Origin: Inia geoffrensis
Taxonomy: Eukaryota; Chordata; Mammalia; Artiodactyla; Iniidae
Assembly (NCBI GenBank): GCA_036417435.1
Contig: CM070902.1
Location: forward strand, 131,553,886 to 131,617,885
DNA length: 64,000 nucleotides
Reading direction: 5' to 3'
The notes under the pieces were generated by a model, which was not told where the DNA came from, made no database searches, and worked only from the letters and a program-made list of their open reading frames with translations. Both the position numbers and the translations under genes were made by a program. Below are positions 48,373 through 63,289 of the stretch, piece after piece (positions within the stretch are counted from its first letter, which is position 1; each line of letters begins with the position of its first letter).

Positions 48373-48743
48373 TAAGAATTTTTCAAAAGGAAATTAATCT
48401 CCTCAAATGATAGTAGGTTGACAACTATTTTCCAGCGATGTTTAAAAATTAACCAATTTCTTAGAACACGATACCATTCTGTGCCACTGAGGGCAGGCAG
48501 CCATTCTCTCTAAGCGGGTTACTTCTGGCTCCAACATGGGCTTTCTGTATGTGACATCATTTCTGTATCATTTAGGTGCTACTAATTTGCTGACAGTGTG
48601 AGCATTGCTGTCTTCTTTTTACTTTGTAATGTTGTAAAGGAAAAAAAGAAAAGAAGATCTTTGGCATTTCTGTTCAGTATTTCTAAAGAATTGAAAAGTC
48701 TTAATATACATTTAAGATGACTGTTCTTAAAATACCATAGATC

Positions 48744-48960
48744 GGGCTTCCCTGGTGGCGTGGTGGTTGAGAGTCCGCCTGACGATGCAGGGGACAGGGG
48801 TTCGTGCCCCGGTCTGGGAAGATCCCACATGCCGCGGAGCGGCTAGGCCCATGAGCCATGGCTGCTGGGCCTGCGCGTCTGGAGCCTGTGCTCTGCAACG
48901 GGAGAGGCCACAGCAGTGAGAGGCCCGCGTACAGCAAAAAAAAAAAAAAAAAAAGAAAAA
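48744..48960 (+). mobile_element. CHR-1 SINE in WDFY3 intron
   Basis: CHR-1 with an A-run tail. Perfect 15-bp target duplications aaaataccatagatc at 48,729-48,743 and 48,961-48,975. Antisense to WDFY3. Confidence 0.93.
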
Positions 48961-48975
48961 AAAATACCATAGATC

Positions 48976-50976
<2,001 letters not shown>

Positions 50977-51179
50977 TCAGTCGCTGGCTGGCTTTTATTA
51001 CTTCCTTAGAAAGTAAAAGAATTCACCAGTGGTCTATAGGAACCAGAATAACTAAAATTCATACGAACAACATTAGTAACTTAAACACATGGGGGATACA
51101 TTGCTCAAGGTCCTCTCTTTGTACTGTGGTCAGTGACCCAGTGAGATCTCAGTTCAACTGTAGAGCGTACTGCCATTAC

Positions 51180-51271
51180 CTCACGGTGCACTCGGATGAA
51201 TTCTCGTGGGTCCCCTTTTGCCCAGGGTGGAAGGATAACATCTCCAAGCTTGGTGCCATTTTGTTTACAAC
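51180..51271 (-). CDS. WDFY3: WDFY3 exon (92 bp, BEACH domain)
   Basis: Two bases complete a Gly codon, then CKQNGTKLGDVILPPWAKGD and PREFIRVHRE before GTAATG. LGDVxLPPWAxxxPxEFI is a conserved BEACH motif. Confidence 0.97.
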
Positions 51272-51785
51272 CTGTGTAATTGGATACATTAAAAAGAAAA
51301 TAAAAGAATGAGAAAAACAGTAAAGTAACAGAGAAATAGTGAGTTAGTTTCATTACCAGGACTATAAAATTTTACCACAGAAAGAACCCTCAGAGATATC
51401 TACTCTGGTATTTCCCCAAGACGACTCCTCCGAGCACTCCCTCAGAGAAATTTACTGAGTGTTAGCAAAACTGAGGGGCTCCCGCTGTCAAATGACTTCA
51501 GGGAATGCTGAGTTATGCAAGCTTAAACACGTTTCTTTCCTGCAAGACTCCTTGGAGGCACTGCTCTTCTCTAGGAAGGACATTAGATACAACATTTCTG
51601 AAACTTAACTGAGGACAGGAATGAAACATTTTATGGGTCTACTGTTTTGAGCTTGGAAAAACTGCTCAAATCAATTTTTAAGCCCTTTAAGACCACTCAT
51701 TTGTAAGACCATTAGCAATTTCTTAAAAACTGTTCATTTAGGCTTTTCCAGAATGCTTTAAGCTTTGTGAGTCAATAGCAGTTAC

Positions 51786-51886
51786 CTAGTATTGAATTTC
51801 TTGTCTGGTCTGCCATTCACATGGAAGAGGTTATTGAAAGGATATCTAACTCCTGAGCCATTTTCAGTCTGAATGAATTCTCTTGG
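51786..51886 (-). other. Possible cryptic/poison exon in a WDFY3 intron
   Basis: A 101-bp segment on the minus strand is bounded by a pyrimidine-rich acceptor (ttttctcttaag) and a donor-like CTAG/gtaact. One frame is open across it (PREFIQTENGSGVRYPFNN...). If spliced after the 56.5-kb exon in its actual phase, TGA would appear after seven codons. A short match to the PREFIR coding of the next exon may be chance. No evidence that it is used. Confidence 0.25.
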
Positions 51887-53109
51887 CTTAAGAGAAAATA
51901 AAAGTACCACAGTCTCCTAGAAATATTTGCAATATATGTGTTCACTCATATTTCTGATTCTTAAATTCTTGAGAGAGCTCTGTAGAACCCACATGTATTT
52001 TGCTGTAAGGTTTCTCATTAAAAAAATAAAATAAAACCTGAAACAATATAACTTTTGGCTGTTATATCATTTAACAGAAAAAAAATTTTGGGAAGACTAT
52101 GTGGCTACGGAGGGGGAGAGTTTTAATAATTTATAACAAGTAATATTTATTCCACGTAAACTGTTATTTTAAGTCATAGCCAGATAATCTCTAAAATATT
52201 GAATAAACCATTTGCTATGAAATCTATTGACAACAAAACACATTAAATGGGACTGGCATCTGAGGAAATAGCTTTTTTTCTTCTTTTCGAAATAACATCA
52301 AAAAGTTAATTTTAGCTTACAGAGTTTTCCTAGGCACAAATCAGATGGTCACTGTAAAAAAAATGACTCTATAAATAATGTTGACTCATTAGCTTAATGG
52401 CAGTTGGTTAGATAAAAAGCTGAATTATAAATTTTCATAGGGAAGTATAATTGTTCACATTTTAGAACACAAAAGCCAGTTTCCAAGTAAGGGCCAGTAA
52501 AAAAATTTCCTTTAGAAATAATCTTGTTTTCATCATTGCAATTTGAAGGCTTCTTTACAATGTGATATAAGTGAGAGATACAAAAATCAGTTTATTGTTT
52601 AAAGGAATGTCTTGACTTAGTTGGAAAAATTACCATATAACTTAAGAAAAAAATAAAACAATCAAGTTATTACAGCCCCTCCCCTCTCTCTCAGGCCCTT
52701 ACCCCACCTTCCTTGAAATGCCCTCTAGGCCTAATAAGAATAAGAAGCAAGTAATAATTTTTTTGATAAAAAAAAGCAAGTAATAATCCCCAGGCTACCT
52801 GAGATATAATCTACTTTTCAAAATTTTGCTCATAATCCCTAAATACTGTGTGATATAAGTTTATTTTACCAGCACTATCTATAATTTAAAAATGTCATTT
52901 AAAGGGAACAGTCTGTAGAAAAGTCTTGGTCTGATTCTGCTACTCTGCAGTTCCCCTCCATGTATATCCAAGGGTACAAAGATAAGAAGACCAGACCAAA
53001 AAACCTAATTGCTCCAGAGCCAGGGGAAAAAACCTAAGTGCTCTTTCTTTTATATCATTTACCATGTTTTCTGGGTAGAGAGACCAACAGTGTTTTGTTT
53101 GGCCTTTTG
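51887..53109 (-). other. WDFY3: WDFY3 intron segment, A/T-rich, nothing recognised
   Basis: No named repeat or gene seen. Confidence 0.4.
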
Positions 53110-54440
53110 TTTGGAAGCCCAAAATCAACCATTTTAAAGTGAACAATTCAGTGGCATTTTGTATGTTCACAATGTTGTGCAACTACCACTTCTATCTAGT
53201 CCTAAAACATTTTCATCACATCAAAAAGAAATCTTAGGGCTTCCCTGGTGGCACAGTGGTTGAGAGTCTGCCTGCCGATGCAGGGGGACACGGGTCCGGG
53301 AAGATCCCATATGCCGTGGAGCGGCTAGGCCCGTGAGCCATGGCCGCTGGGCCTGCACGTCCGGAGCCTGTGCTCCGCAACGGGAGAGGCCACAACAGTG
53401 AGAGGCGCGCGTACCGCAAAAAAAAAAAAAAAAGAGAAATCTTAAAAGAATCAAACAGTTGTTCCCCATTCCTCCCCACCCCTGCTCCCATTCCCTGGTA
53501 ACCACCAATCTGTGTTCTGTCTCTAGATTTACCTATTCTGGACATTCCATGTAAGTGGAAATCATACATTTTGTGACCTTTTGTGTCTGGCTTCTTTTAC
53601 TTGGTGCAATGTTTTTGAGGTTCATCCATGTTGTAGCATTTATCATTATTTCATACCATTTTATGGCTGAATAATATTCCATTATATGCATATTCCACAA
53701 TTTGTTTATCCATTGATAGGTATGTGGGCTGTTTCTACCATCTGGCTATTGTGAATAATGCTGCAATGAATAATGCTGCATTATTATACAATGAATGTAT
53801 AGGTCTTTGTTTAAGTCCCTGTTTTCAGTTCTTTTGGGCAGTTCTTGGAGTGGAATTGCTTGGTCATATGGCAATTCAACATTTCCTACCAAACTGCTTC
53901 CCACAGTGCCAAACCATTTTACATTCTGACAAGAAACGTACAAAGGTTCTACTTTCTCCATATCCTCACTAGGCCTTGTCATCTTCTGATTGTGTGCTTT
54001 TTTTTCATCACAGCCACCCTAGTGAATGTGAAGTGGTACCTCACTATGGTTTTGACTTGCATTTCCTTAATGACTAATGATCTTTTCGTATGCTTATTGG
54101 CCATTTGTATAACTTCTTTGGAGAAATGGCTATTCAGGTCTTTTACCCTTTAACTGGGTTGCTTAACCTATTGCTGTTAAGTTGTAAGAGTTCTTTATAT
54201 TCTGAATACTAGACCCTTATAAGATACATCATTTGCAAATATTTTCTCGCATTCTGTAGGTTTTCTTCATAATGCCCTTGGATGCAGAAGTTTTAAATTT
54301 TGATAAAGTCCAATTTATGTTTTTTTGTTGCTTTTGCTTATGCTGTTGATCCAAATCCAAGAACATGAGGATTTACCATGTTTTCTATTAAGAGTTTTAT
54401 AGCTTTAGCTCTTACATGCAAATAGTGTTTTTTAACGTGT
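53110..54440 (-). mobile_element. Old L1 (L1M-type) 3' end, interrupted by a CHR-1 SINE
   Basis: Minus-strand L1M 3' UTR ('cattttaaagtgaacaattc' region near 53,131) and ORF2 C terminus (53,550-54,160) with broken frames. The SINE at 53,237-53,434 splits the 3' UTR. Confidence 0.82.
53237..53434 (+). mobile_element. CHR-1 SINE with deleted B box
   Basis: CHR-1 flanked by 10-bp target duplications agaaatctta (53,227-53,236 and 53,435-53,444). Around 53,289-53,300 the sequence reads 'gacacgggtccgggaag'. About a dozen bases that carry the Pol III B box in other copies are missing. Confidence 0.9.
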
Positions 54441-55722
54441 GTGATTTCAAGGAGGGAAGATGATCTGTTATGAAGGTCAGCATGACAAACATACATGACC
54501 TTTCTTTTATTTACTTATTTAAAAATAGATGATTTGGTTGGGTTTGTAAGTAGTCTGGCTAGAACATTTCTGTGACACAGATTATTATAACGGACTGAGT
54601 GTTTCTGAAATATTGGGGGTATCTCTTTCTTTCTGCACCTCTCCGTTATCTGCCTCTTTGAAAGTGGTGTCCCTAGGGAAGAAAGTAGCATTCTCCAAAG
54701 GTGAATTCTAAGTGAACATAATAAAACACTAACGTGCATTCATATTCAAATGCTGTGCACACATTTGTTGTTTTTCCCTGTTCACCATCTACTCTATTTC
54801 TTTGAGGAACTGCCACTCCCTTCGACTCTAAGTGTTAGAACTTGATGTCTTTAGCTGCTCAAGGGTGAGCTCCAGGCCGAATCAGAGGTAATGAAACTCA
54901 GTTTCAGGCCTTTTGCTGGGACTGTTGAGAGTCTTACTGCCTTTCCTATTGCACCTAGACCTACAATTTCACTAGATTCAAGCTGCTGATGAACAATTAA
55001 ATAAAAATTATATTACAAAGAAAAAGCACTCAAATATATTGGATATGAATATTCCCTGAATTTTCCATTAATGAATTTTATGAGGTAGTATAGTAATGGT
55101 TTATATGTTGAACTCTTAAATACAGTATGATACAGGGCATGAAAAAAGTATGAAAACAGAACAATATCTGGCACTAATATTCTAAAGTGAAACAACGGAA
55201 CTTTGATATGTCGTAAAAATAAATATTCAGAAACACAGATCAGCAAACTGTGTTCCAAGAAACTGTAGCCAAGGTCAAATCTACTTCCTGAAACTGCTGG
55301 ACAATATAAAGAGAGAAGAGTACCAAGGAAGTTTCTCTCCTTTTTATAAGTGTTGATTTGGTTCTGTTTTTCTAGAAAATAGTACCCTAACAGGATGAAG
55401 AAAGGGATTTACCTAAAGTTATTCTGAAATTCTAACTTTAAATTTTATTAGCATGTAAGCTGAGAATTCTTCAGGCAATACAAAAGATTTAAACAATACA
55501 TGAAAAATATGGATATGCCACTCTTGGCTGTGGGTTTCAATCATATTAATTTTCAAACAAAATTTCACCTCACCTTTGTTTTCAATGAAATAAATGATCA
55601 TATTCTGACCATTAGATGTAATTTGTTAATTCTTAATTTTTCCCAAAACGATAGGTTTGAAACAGCTTATTTGGGGGCATAAATCTATTTTCCTTTGTTA
55701 TATTTACTCTCATACACCCAGT
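54441..55722 (-). other. WDFY3: WDFY3 intron segment, nothing recognised
   Basis: A/T-rich intronic DNA between an L1 and an LTR. No exon or named repeat recognised. Confidence 0.4.
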
Positions 55723-56413
55723 TGTAATTAGCAGCAGCTAAACTCACAAGGAAATAAAAACCAAGCAGGAACCTGCAAGGCCTTCCCAAGAACAATACTC
55801 CCTTGCCCCACAACATGTCCCCTGCCTCTTGTTTGCAGAAAAGCTTTAGCCTCCTAGGCCTACCCCAAGTTCCAAAGAGTAAATTTAATCAGAGAAGTAA
55901 GAAAATGCAGAAACAAAGGAAAACACTCAAGCAAGACAAAATAATATTAGTTTAGCCATAGAGCAAAGTCAAGGACCTTTAGTTCCTCCTCAAGGGCTAC
56001 AGACAATATCCTGAGCCATGTCTTTGAGCTGTTTTGCAGATACTAAAACCCCCACCAGGTGGACAAAGTTAACTACATGCTGACCACCAGCACACAGACC
56101 CCAGGCTAGTTGGAACCAGAAGGTTGATGACTGATATTCCCGAAACATCACCCTGTTACCCTCACTGTCAACCAATCATAGACTTGTGCACAAGCTGAAT
56201 GCATATCATGTGACCCACTCCCTCACACTTTAAAAAAACCCTCCTCTGAAAGCCATCACTGGGGAGTTCAGGCCTTTTCAGCATGAGCTGCCCATTCTCC
56301 TTGCTTGGCCCTGCAATAAGTGCTGTCCTTTCCCTTCACCATGACCAACCCAGTGTTAGTAGATTGGCTTTGCTGCATGTTGGGTGAGTGGATCCAAGTT
56401 TGGTCTGGAAACA
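55723..56413 (+). mobile_element. Solo LTR of an endogenous retrovirus
   Basis: Starts TGTAATTAG and ends GGAAACA, in TG...CA fashion, about 690 bp. It has a CCAATCAT box near 56,173 and a poly(A)-like AATAAG near 56,315. It shares several blocks with the LTR at 46,880-47,549. No viral coding region adjoins it. A target duplication is not evident. Antisense to WDFY3. Confidence 0.65.
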
Positions 56414-56517
56414 AAATCTTTTCTTGTCAGTGTGTACTACAGACAGTCGTCAGAAAACTGACTTATTTCTGTTGGTCTTTTCCTGGCTAACGATCCTAAG
56501 ATAGTGCCATAGTGCTA

Positions 56518-57299
<782 letters not shown>

Positions 57300-57845
57300 C
57301 TGTGTAAAAATGCTGAAGTCCATACAATGGCCACCAAGGCCTACCACCATCTGGCCCCTGCTACCTCTCTGACCTCATCCCCTATTGCTTTCCCCTGCAG
57401 TCACTCTGCTCCAGACATACTGGCTTCCTTGCTGTTCCTCAAGCATCTCAGGGATATGCCTGACTTAGGGCCCCTCACAGGCCATTCTCTCTGCCTGGAA
57501 CATACTTTCTCCAGATATCTGCACCAGTAACTCCCTCACCTCCTTCAAGTTTCTGTTCAGATATCACCGTTTCAAGGAGACCTACTCTGACCATCATGTC
57601 CTCCTCCACCTCCCATTCCCGTACTTCCCATTCCGTTTCCCTGACCTACATTTTTCTGATAGCACTTATCACATTCTAAAACATTTTACAATATACTTAT
57701 TTTGTTTGTCTGTCTCCCTCAACTAAAATATATAAATTCCATAAGGCAGGACTTTTGTCTTTATTCACTGCTATCTCTAAGCACCTAGACCAGTACCTGG
57801 AATACAGTAAGTATTCAATAAATATTTGCTGAATAAATGAAAGAG
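57300..57845 (+). mobile_element. L2 LINE 3' end
   Basis: Good L2 match: 'accaaggcctaccaccatct', 'cacctccttcaagtttctgt', 'catagcacttatca'-type segment, and the terminal 'attcaataaatatttgctga' plus 'ataaatga' repeats. Ancient, antisense to WDFY3. Confidence 0.88.
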
Positions 57846-58203
57846 AATGTGGAGAAAGGCAATTATAATACGGAAGACAGCAAATGAGCTAGACAGTATT
57901 ACTCTTTTTTAAATGTTTGTTGAATTCAGCCAGTTAAGGCTGAATTCCATACACCTGGCTGGAAAGCATATGTTACTTGCTTATTTGACTAAAGGACCCT
58001 GGCACTTGTTTAGTGTAAACAAATTCTAGTTTATTTATCAATTTTGGTCCAGTGAAATTCCACTTTCACTAATGTTTTGACTACTTTTGTGACTAAAAAC
58101 TTCACAGGGCTTCTTGTCAGGCAAGGTAACAACATTAAAGAAAAAAGCAACAATCTTAAAAGGCTTGAATAAAATGCAAAAATTCTAAACTTAAGAGTTT
58201 TAC

Positions 58204-58310
58204 CTGTAGCCTTAGGAATATCTGTGTGAAGGGCTCCATCCTTACTAGGTATGAAGCCACAATCATTGCAGATGAATAGTGGGTCCCATAGTGGTAGGCT
58301 GGAGTTTCTC
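58204..58310 (-). CDS. WDFY3: WDFY3 exon (107 bp, BEACH domain)
   Basis: After AAG (58,311-58,313), two bases complete Gly, then [20 protein letters not shown] and [15 protein letters not shown] before [15 protein letters not shown] is the core BEACH motif. Confidence 0.98.
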
Positions 58311-58954
58311 CTTGCCAAGAAAATTAAAGCATAATTGAAAATGAAAGAGTAATATGAAAAATAAAATTGGCATTCATCAATAGACTTGAAAATGTTAACG
58401 TATGTGATAACTGTGACACTAAGTGCAATTAGTATTGGCATTTGCAGCATGAAAACTTTATGGTGACACTGCAACCTCTCACTTATACATTTGGCAGTTA
58501 TCCAGTTTAGTATAAACTAAATGTGTGTCTTTCCCCCAAACTGAGCATATCTAGCAATTCATGTTTTGAGGCTAACTGTAACAGGTAATCCTTAATAGCA
58601 AACCATCTTTGACTAAGCAAGATAATGAGCGACTTTTTATCAGGTTCTAGCTTTGCAACAGCATAAATTTCTCTAAATTGTTGTCTTCGAATATTACACA
58701 ATTTTTATTACATAGTCTCCTTGCAGGAAAAAGAAAGGATTCCACAGAGGGAATATAGTTAGGCTTAGTTTTTTCTCTTTTGTTTGTTTTGCCTGTTTGA
58801 AGGGGATACATGATAAACATTAAACTTAAAAAAACATAAGTAGGTAAACTATAGTATTTTAGAAGGTAGTCAACTATAATTTTTTAATGCAAAAGGTTTC
58901 TAAAAAGTGCCTCAATAAAATTAAAAGAACCTATAATGGAAAACAATCTGAAAA
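58311..58954 (-). other. WDFY3: WDFY3 intron segment, nothing recognised
   Basis: A/T-rich intronic sequence; no repeat or exon recognised. Confidence 0.4.
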
Positions 58955-59032
58955 AACTGAATGACTGAATCACTTTGCTGTACACCTGAAACACTGTAAA
59001 TCAACTATACTTCAATAAAAAAAATTAAAAGA
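58955..59032 (+). mobile_element. Very short 3' tail of an artiodactyl-type L1
   Basis: 'tgaatcactttgctgtacac', 'ctgaaacactgtaaatcaac' and 'ttcaataaa' plus an A-rich tail, the distal part of the longer L1 3' UTR type, as at 21,826-21,912. Confidence 0.78.
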
Positions 59033-59368
59033 GTCAATAAAGGAAAGTTTAGTTTCTGGCCTAAACACGGTTAGAGATAATGGCATATTATGATGGGAAA
59101 TTTCTACCCTAGACAAAGCAGACATACTTTGCTTTCTGCCAGTACCTGACAAGCTACCTAAAAAATGCCTTCTAAGCATGGCCATCAGTTGGCATGCAAA
59201 ACCTCATTCTTCTACTCTGATAGTTGTGTATAAGTGTGCATATGCAACATATATAGATATAATGACATATAAGCAATCTGGGGAAAGATGGAAGGGCATC
59301 AGACCACTAAACAATGGCTTACTTTTGAAAATTGGGTACAAAGTCCCATGACAAGAAACGTTACTTAC

Positions 59369-59486
59369 CATTAGGATCTTCCCAGTCTTTATATCGCTTC
59401 TTATACTGAGCTAATCGTTCATCTGTCTGTGCTCCCATTGGCTTAGCCAGGTTTCTAAATGTCTTGGGATTAGTAAGATCTACCTC
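59369..59486 (-). CDS. WDFY3: WDFY3 exon (118 bp, BEACH domain)
   Basis: Between TTTTAG (ending 59,487) and GTAAGT. It encodes EVDLTNPKTFRNLAKPMGAQ, then TDERLAQYKKRYKDWEDPN plus one base. DLxNPxxFRxLxKPMGAQ is a conserved BEACH motif. Confidence 0.98.
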
Positions 59487-60344
59487 CTAAAATACAAAAC
59501 GAAACCCAATTCCAAATTACTACACATCCTCTATTCTCACCAATGTAGACACAGTGGCTATAGCAATGATGATCTGTAAATGTGCTATTATCTATGGGGT
59601 CACACCAGCAGAACTGGACTCCAAGACAATGCCATGCACCTACTGGTTATCCATATTTTATGGACAGGCACATGGCAGTTTGTTAATTGGTTTGGCTTGA
59701 AGGCAACTGTTCTGGAAATTAAGTGTTCACAGAGGAAGGCACTCAGGATCCAGGTTTGGAGATGAGGAATAAGAGGGAAAACCGTTCCCAGTCTTGGCAA
59801 GGGCACAGCAGGGCAAGGGCACAGCAGGAGACTGGACACAAAAGCTCCAATTCATCTTTATCCTCTGTCACCCATATAACTGGAGGATCAAATCTCCTTT
59901 TTGTTCTCTTCCCCTCTCCCCCATTTCACTCCAACTTCACTTCTGAGCATTTTCTTCCTAGAGGTGAAAGGGAAGTGAAATAAACTAGAGCACTCAGTAA
60001 TTTGTTCACCTCCAAAAGACAACATCATACCAGATCAAGTGACTCCAAATGAGATGGATTCTTTCAGTCTACCAGAGATTATTTTAAAAGCTCATTTCTA
60101 GCTGACCTAATTCATGTATTTAAGGAAACCAAAATTTACCTCCTGAGGGTTTTAAAAGTAGAAATTTGAAGTACATACCCATGGGATACGTAATTTGTGT
60201 CCTTTCTATAGGGCATCATGGCCCACCAATTTTGCCAACTTATATTTTAAAAGTCTTGAACAGGAGAAATTGATCCACATTACCCATGTAAGTCAAGTTA
60301 GTATTTGTCCTCTGAAAATCTACATGTAAAATGCCTCATTTATA
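59487..60344 (-). other. WDFY3: WDFY3 intron segment, nothing recognised
   Basis: Contains a small duplication 'caagggcacagcagg' at about 59,799-59,830. No exon or named repeat. Confidence 0.4.
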
Positions 60345-60960
60345 CTTTTTTTGGTTATTTCAACAAAGATTAAAGTATTTACTAAGAACCGGGCATTGCT
60401 CTAGAGCAGCGGTCCCCAACCTTTTTGGCACCAGGGACCGTTTTCATGGAAGACAATTTTTCCAAGGCCCGGGGTGGGGGGCGGGGGAGGATGGTTTTGG
60501 GATGATTCAAGCGCATTACATTTATTGTGCACGTTACTTCTATTATTATTACATCAGCTCCACCTCAGATCATCAGGCATCAGATCCTGGGGGCTGGGGA
60601 CCCCTGCTCTAGAGGTTGGAACTTAAGAGCTACGTAAGATAGTCTTTGTTTTTAAGGACCTCACAGTTGAGTACGGTCAGACAAAAATCATGACTACAAC
60701 ATGCTGTAAAAGAAAGCAGCATGATACAGCTATAAGGCAGTGTGGGAACAGAGGAAGAAGGAAGAGGACAGAAGGCTCCCCGGAGGTATACTGGAGCGAG
60801 TCCTGCAGGATGAAATACAGCTAGCCAGAGGAACCTGTCAGCGGGAGAGAAGATTGGGCACAGGCATGGGGAGAAGTGCAGGCAGGGAGAGCAGCACAGG
60901 CAGAGCTGCTGAGAGAGAACGGGGTAGCGCAGGGCAGCGGTCCTCGAAGCACAGGAGGGA
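60345..60960 (+). mobile_element. Ancient mammalian interspersed repeat, family uncertain, split by a hAT element
   Basis: 'ttactaagaaccgggcattg' before the inserted element, then 'aaggacctcacagttgagta' and 'cctgcaggatgaaatacagc' after it, resemble an old mammalian repeat consensus. I cannot name the family with confidence. Confidence 0.4.
60407..60606. mobile_element. Non-autonomous hAT DNA transposon (200 bp)
   Basis: Terminal inverted repeats cagcggtccccaacc (left) and, on the complement, caggggtccccagcc (right). Perfect 8-bp target duplications ctctagag at 60,399-60,406 and 60,607-60,614, the hAT-typical length. The internal 'gattcaagcgcattacattt' is known from mammalian hAT-derived repeats. 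No coding capacity. Confidence 0.9.
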
Positions 60961-61301
60961 TATCTACGTATCAGCTACTTTGTGAAGGGTGCTATACCGA
61001 GGTTTTAAAGTTCTCTCCAAATTGTGATGATGATTTATGCAACAATTTAAAACTGAGGAATGACTCAATTAGATTTGTTCCTGCTGGCTGCAGTGTAGAG
61101 GACAGTGACATCCTCCAGTGGATACAAATTTATTAGCACTTTAGGAAATTCAATAGATATCATGAATCCAAGAGTTTACCAAATATCCAAACTTTGTACA
61201 AGTCTAAGCTAAAGCTGTTCTCATCTTCTTGGGAGTAAGTGCCTGTTGAGAACTTAAACTATAAGGCATATAAATCATTTCAGCCACTGCATTATCTTTT
61301 A

Positions 61302-61628
<327 letters not shown>

Positions 61629-61730
61629 CTATGGTATATATTTTATAAATTATTAAAGTACTTTTAACTGTATGACTTATACATTCTAGCTACAAATTAC
61701 GAAGGAAGCTTACATTTTCATTGAACTTAC

Positions 61731-61785
61731 CTCCCATCTCTGAGTCACAGACCTCTCTCCAACCAGAGTGCTAAGCAACCCAGAT
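61731..61785 (-). CDS. WDFY3: WDFY3 exon (55 bp, PH-BEACH junction)
   Basis: One base completes a codon begun in an exon right of the window; SGLLSTLVGERSVTQRWE follows before GTAAGT (61,725-61,730). [14 protein letters not shown] is the usual entry to the BEACH domain. This is the most 5' WDFY3 exon I can find here. Confidence 0.94.
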
Positions 61786-62058
61786 CTAAAAATGATAAAT
61801 AATAAATTGTAGGCAACATAACTTTAAAAATATGTGTAATTACAAAGCTGAAAATTTTAAGTCAATGGTCCCCTATTAGTGGGTCATGAAATCAGTTTAG
61901 GGGGTTGTGAACAGCATTTTGAATTATGAAATAACAGAATCAAATTGAAGAAAATAGAAAAAATTGGAAGGCACTACATACAGGAAGGAAAAATCTTTTC
62001 TGTGAATTTTATTGTACTATTTGTAACTAAGTTTGTGTGAGTTGGGATGCAATGTAGT

Positions 62059-62273
62059 TTTTGTTTTTGTTTTTGTTTTTGCGTTACGCAGGCCTCTCAC
62101 TGTTGTGGCCCCTCCCATTGCGGAGCACAGGCTCTGGACGTGCAGGCCCAGCGGCCATGGCCCACGGACTCAGCCGCTCCGCGGCACGTGGGATCCTCCT
62201 GGACTGGGGCACGAACCCATGTCCCCTGCATTGGCAGGCGGACTCTCAACCACTGCGCCACCAGGGGAGCCCA
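62059..62273 (-). mobile_element. CHR-1 SINE in WDFY3 intron, sense to the gene
   Basis: (TTTTTG)n end at 62,059-62,082 then minus-strand CHR-1. Target duplications caatgtagt at 62,050-62,058 and 62,274-62,282. Confidence 0.9.
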
Positions 62274-62282
62274 CAATGTAGT

Positions 62283-63289
62283 ATTTGTTACCGTGGGTTA
62301 TAGAAAATGAGTTTGAAAAACATTGATCTAGTTCAACTTTCTAACCTTTACAATAATTTCTATATAAACTGATCTAAAGACATTAAATTGGAATAGCTGA
62401 TAAGAGTATACAATATTTTGTACATAGTAGATGCACAGTACATTTCCTAAAAGAGGTGTTGAAAAAGTGAATGAAAATATAAATATTTTATGACAGGAAA
62501 GTCATTGCTGTTCAGAAAATTATAGAACATTTTTTATAGCAGATTTTCTAGAATGCTATAAAACCTTAAGGTTATAATATTGATAATTATTAATCTGAAG
62601 ATTGTGAGTTGATCACTGAACCAGTAGGAAAGCATTTAACTATATATTTTATCATCTGAAAGGAAATTAAGAGATTTGTAAACCTTAGTTCATAAACATA
62701 TCTAGGTCAAAGGTACAGATACCACTTTTCACTTCCAGATAAATTCTTCCCTTCAGACAAATTGAATGTATAGGGTACTCTCCCTGGAAAAAGAGCTATG
62801 ATCATTCCTCAACATTGTAGGAAAGGGAACAATTGAAAAGAAGATTAAGGTTGGGAATGAATTTCTGCTTCTTGCCTTTGAGTTTTCAATAGTCCTTCAA
62901 GAACTGCCAACTCAGCACAGACAGTAGTAAGAACAATGAAATAGCAAGCTGAAGATTATCTAGGCAAGCAAAAGTACTAGCAATTTGCTTACAACTAGAA
63001 AAAAGGCTTAGTATGCTTTAAGGGAGCCTTTCACTTCCTATATTTATCTTAACAGCAACACAAATGATTAGGAATAGAACATGTTTCTGAGATTAACAAA
63101 AGCATATAAGCAGCATTTGTAAATCTCAGCTAAAGAAAAATAAAAGCAGGAAGTTAAAGAGAAATACACAAATTAATATATTTAGACACATATAGATTGA
63201 AATAAAATTTTATTTACAAATTACAGAATCCCCAGAAGTTTTATTTTCTTGCATGTTGTAATAATTAATTTGTAGCCCCAAAGCACTGC
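62283..63289 (-). other. WDFY3: WDFY3 intron segment, A/T-rich, nothing recognised
   Basis: No exon found between the 61.7-kb exon and the L1 at the right edge. Confidence 0.4.
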
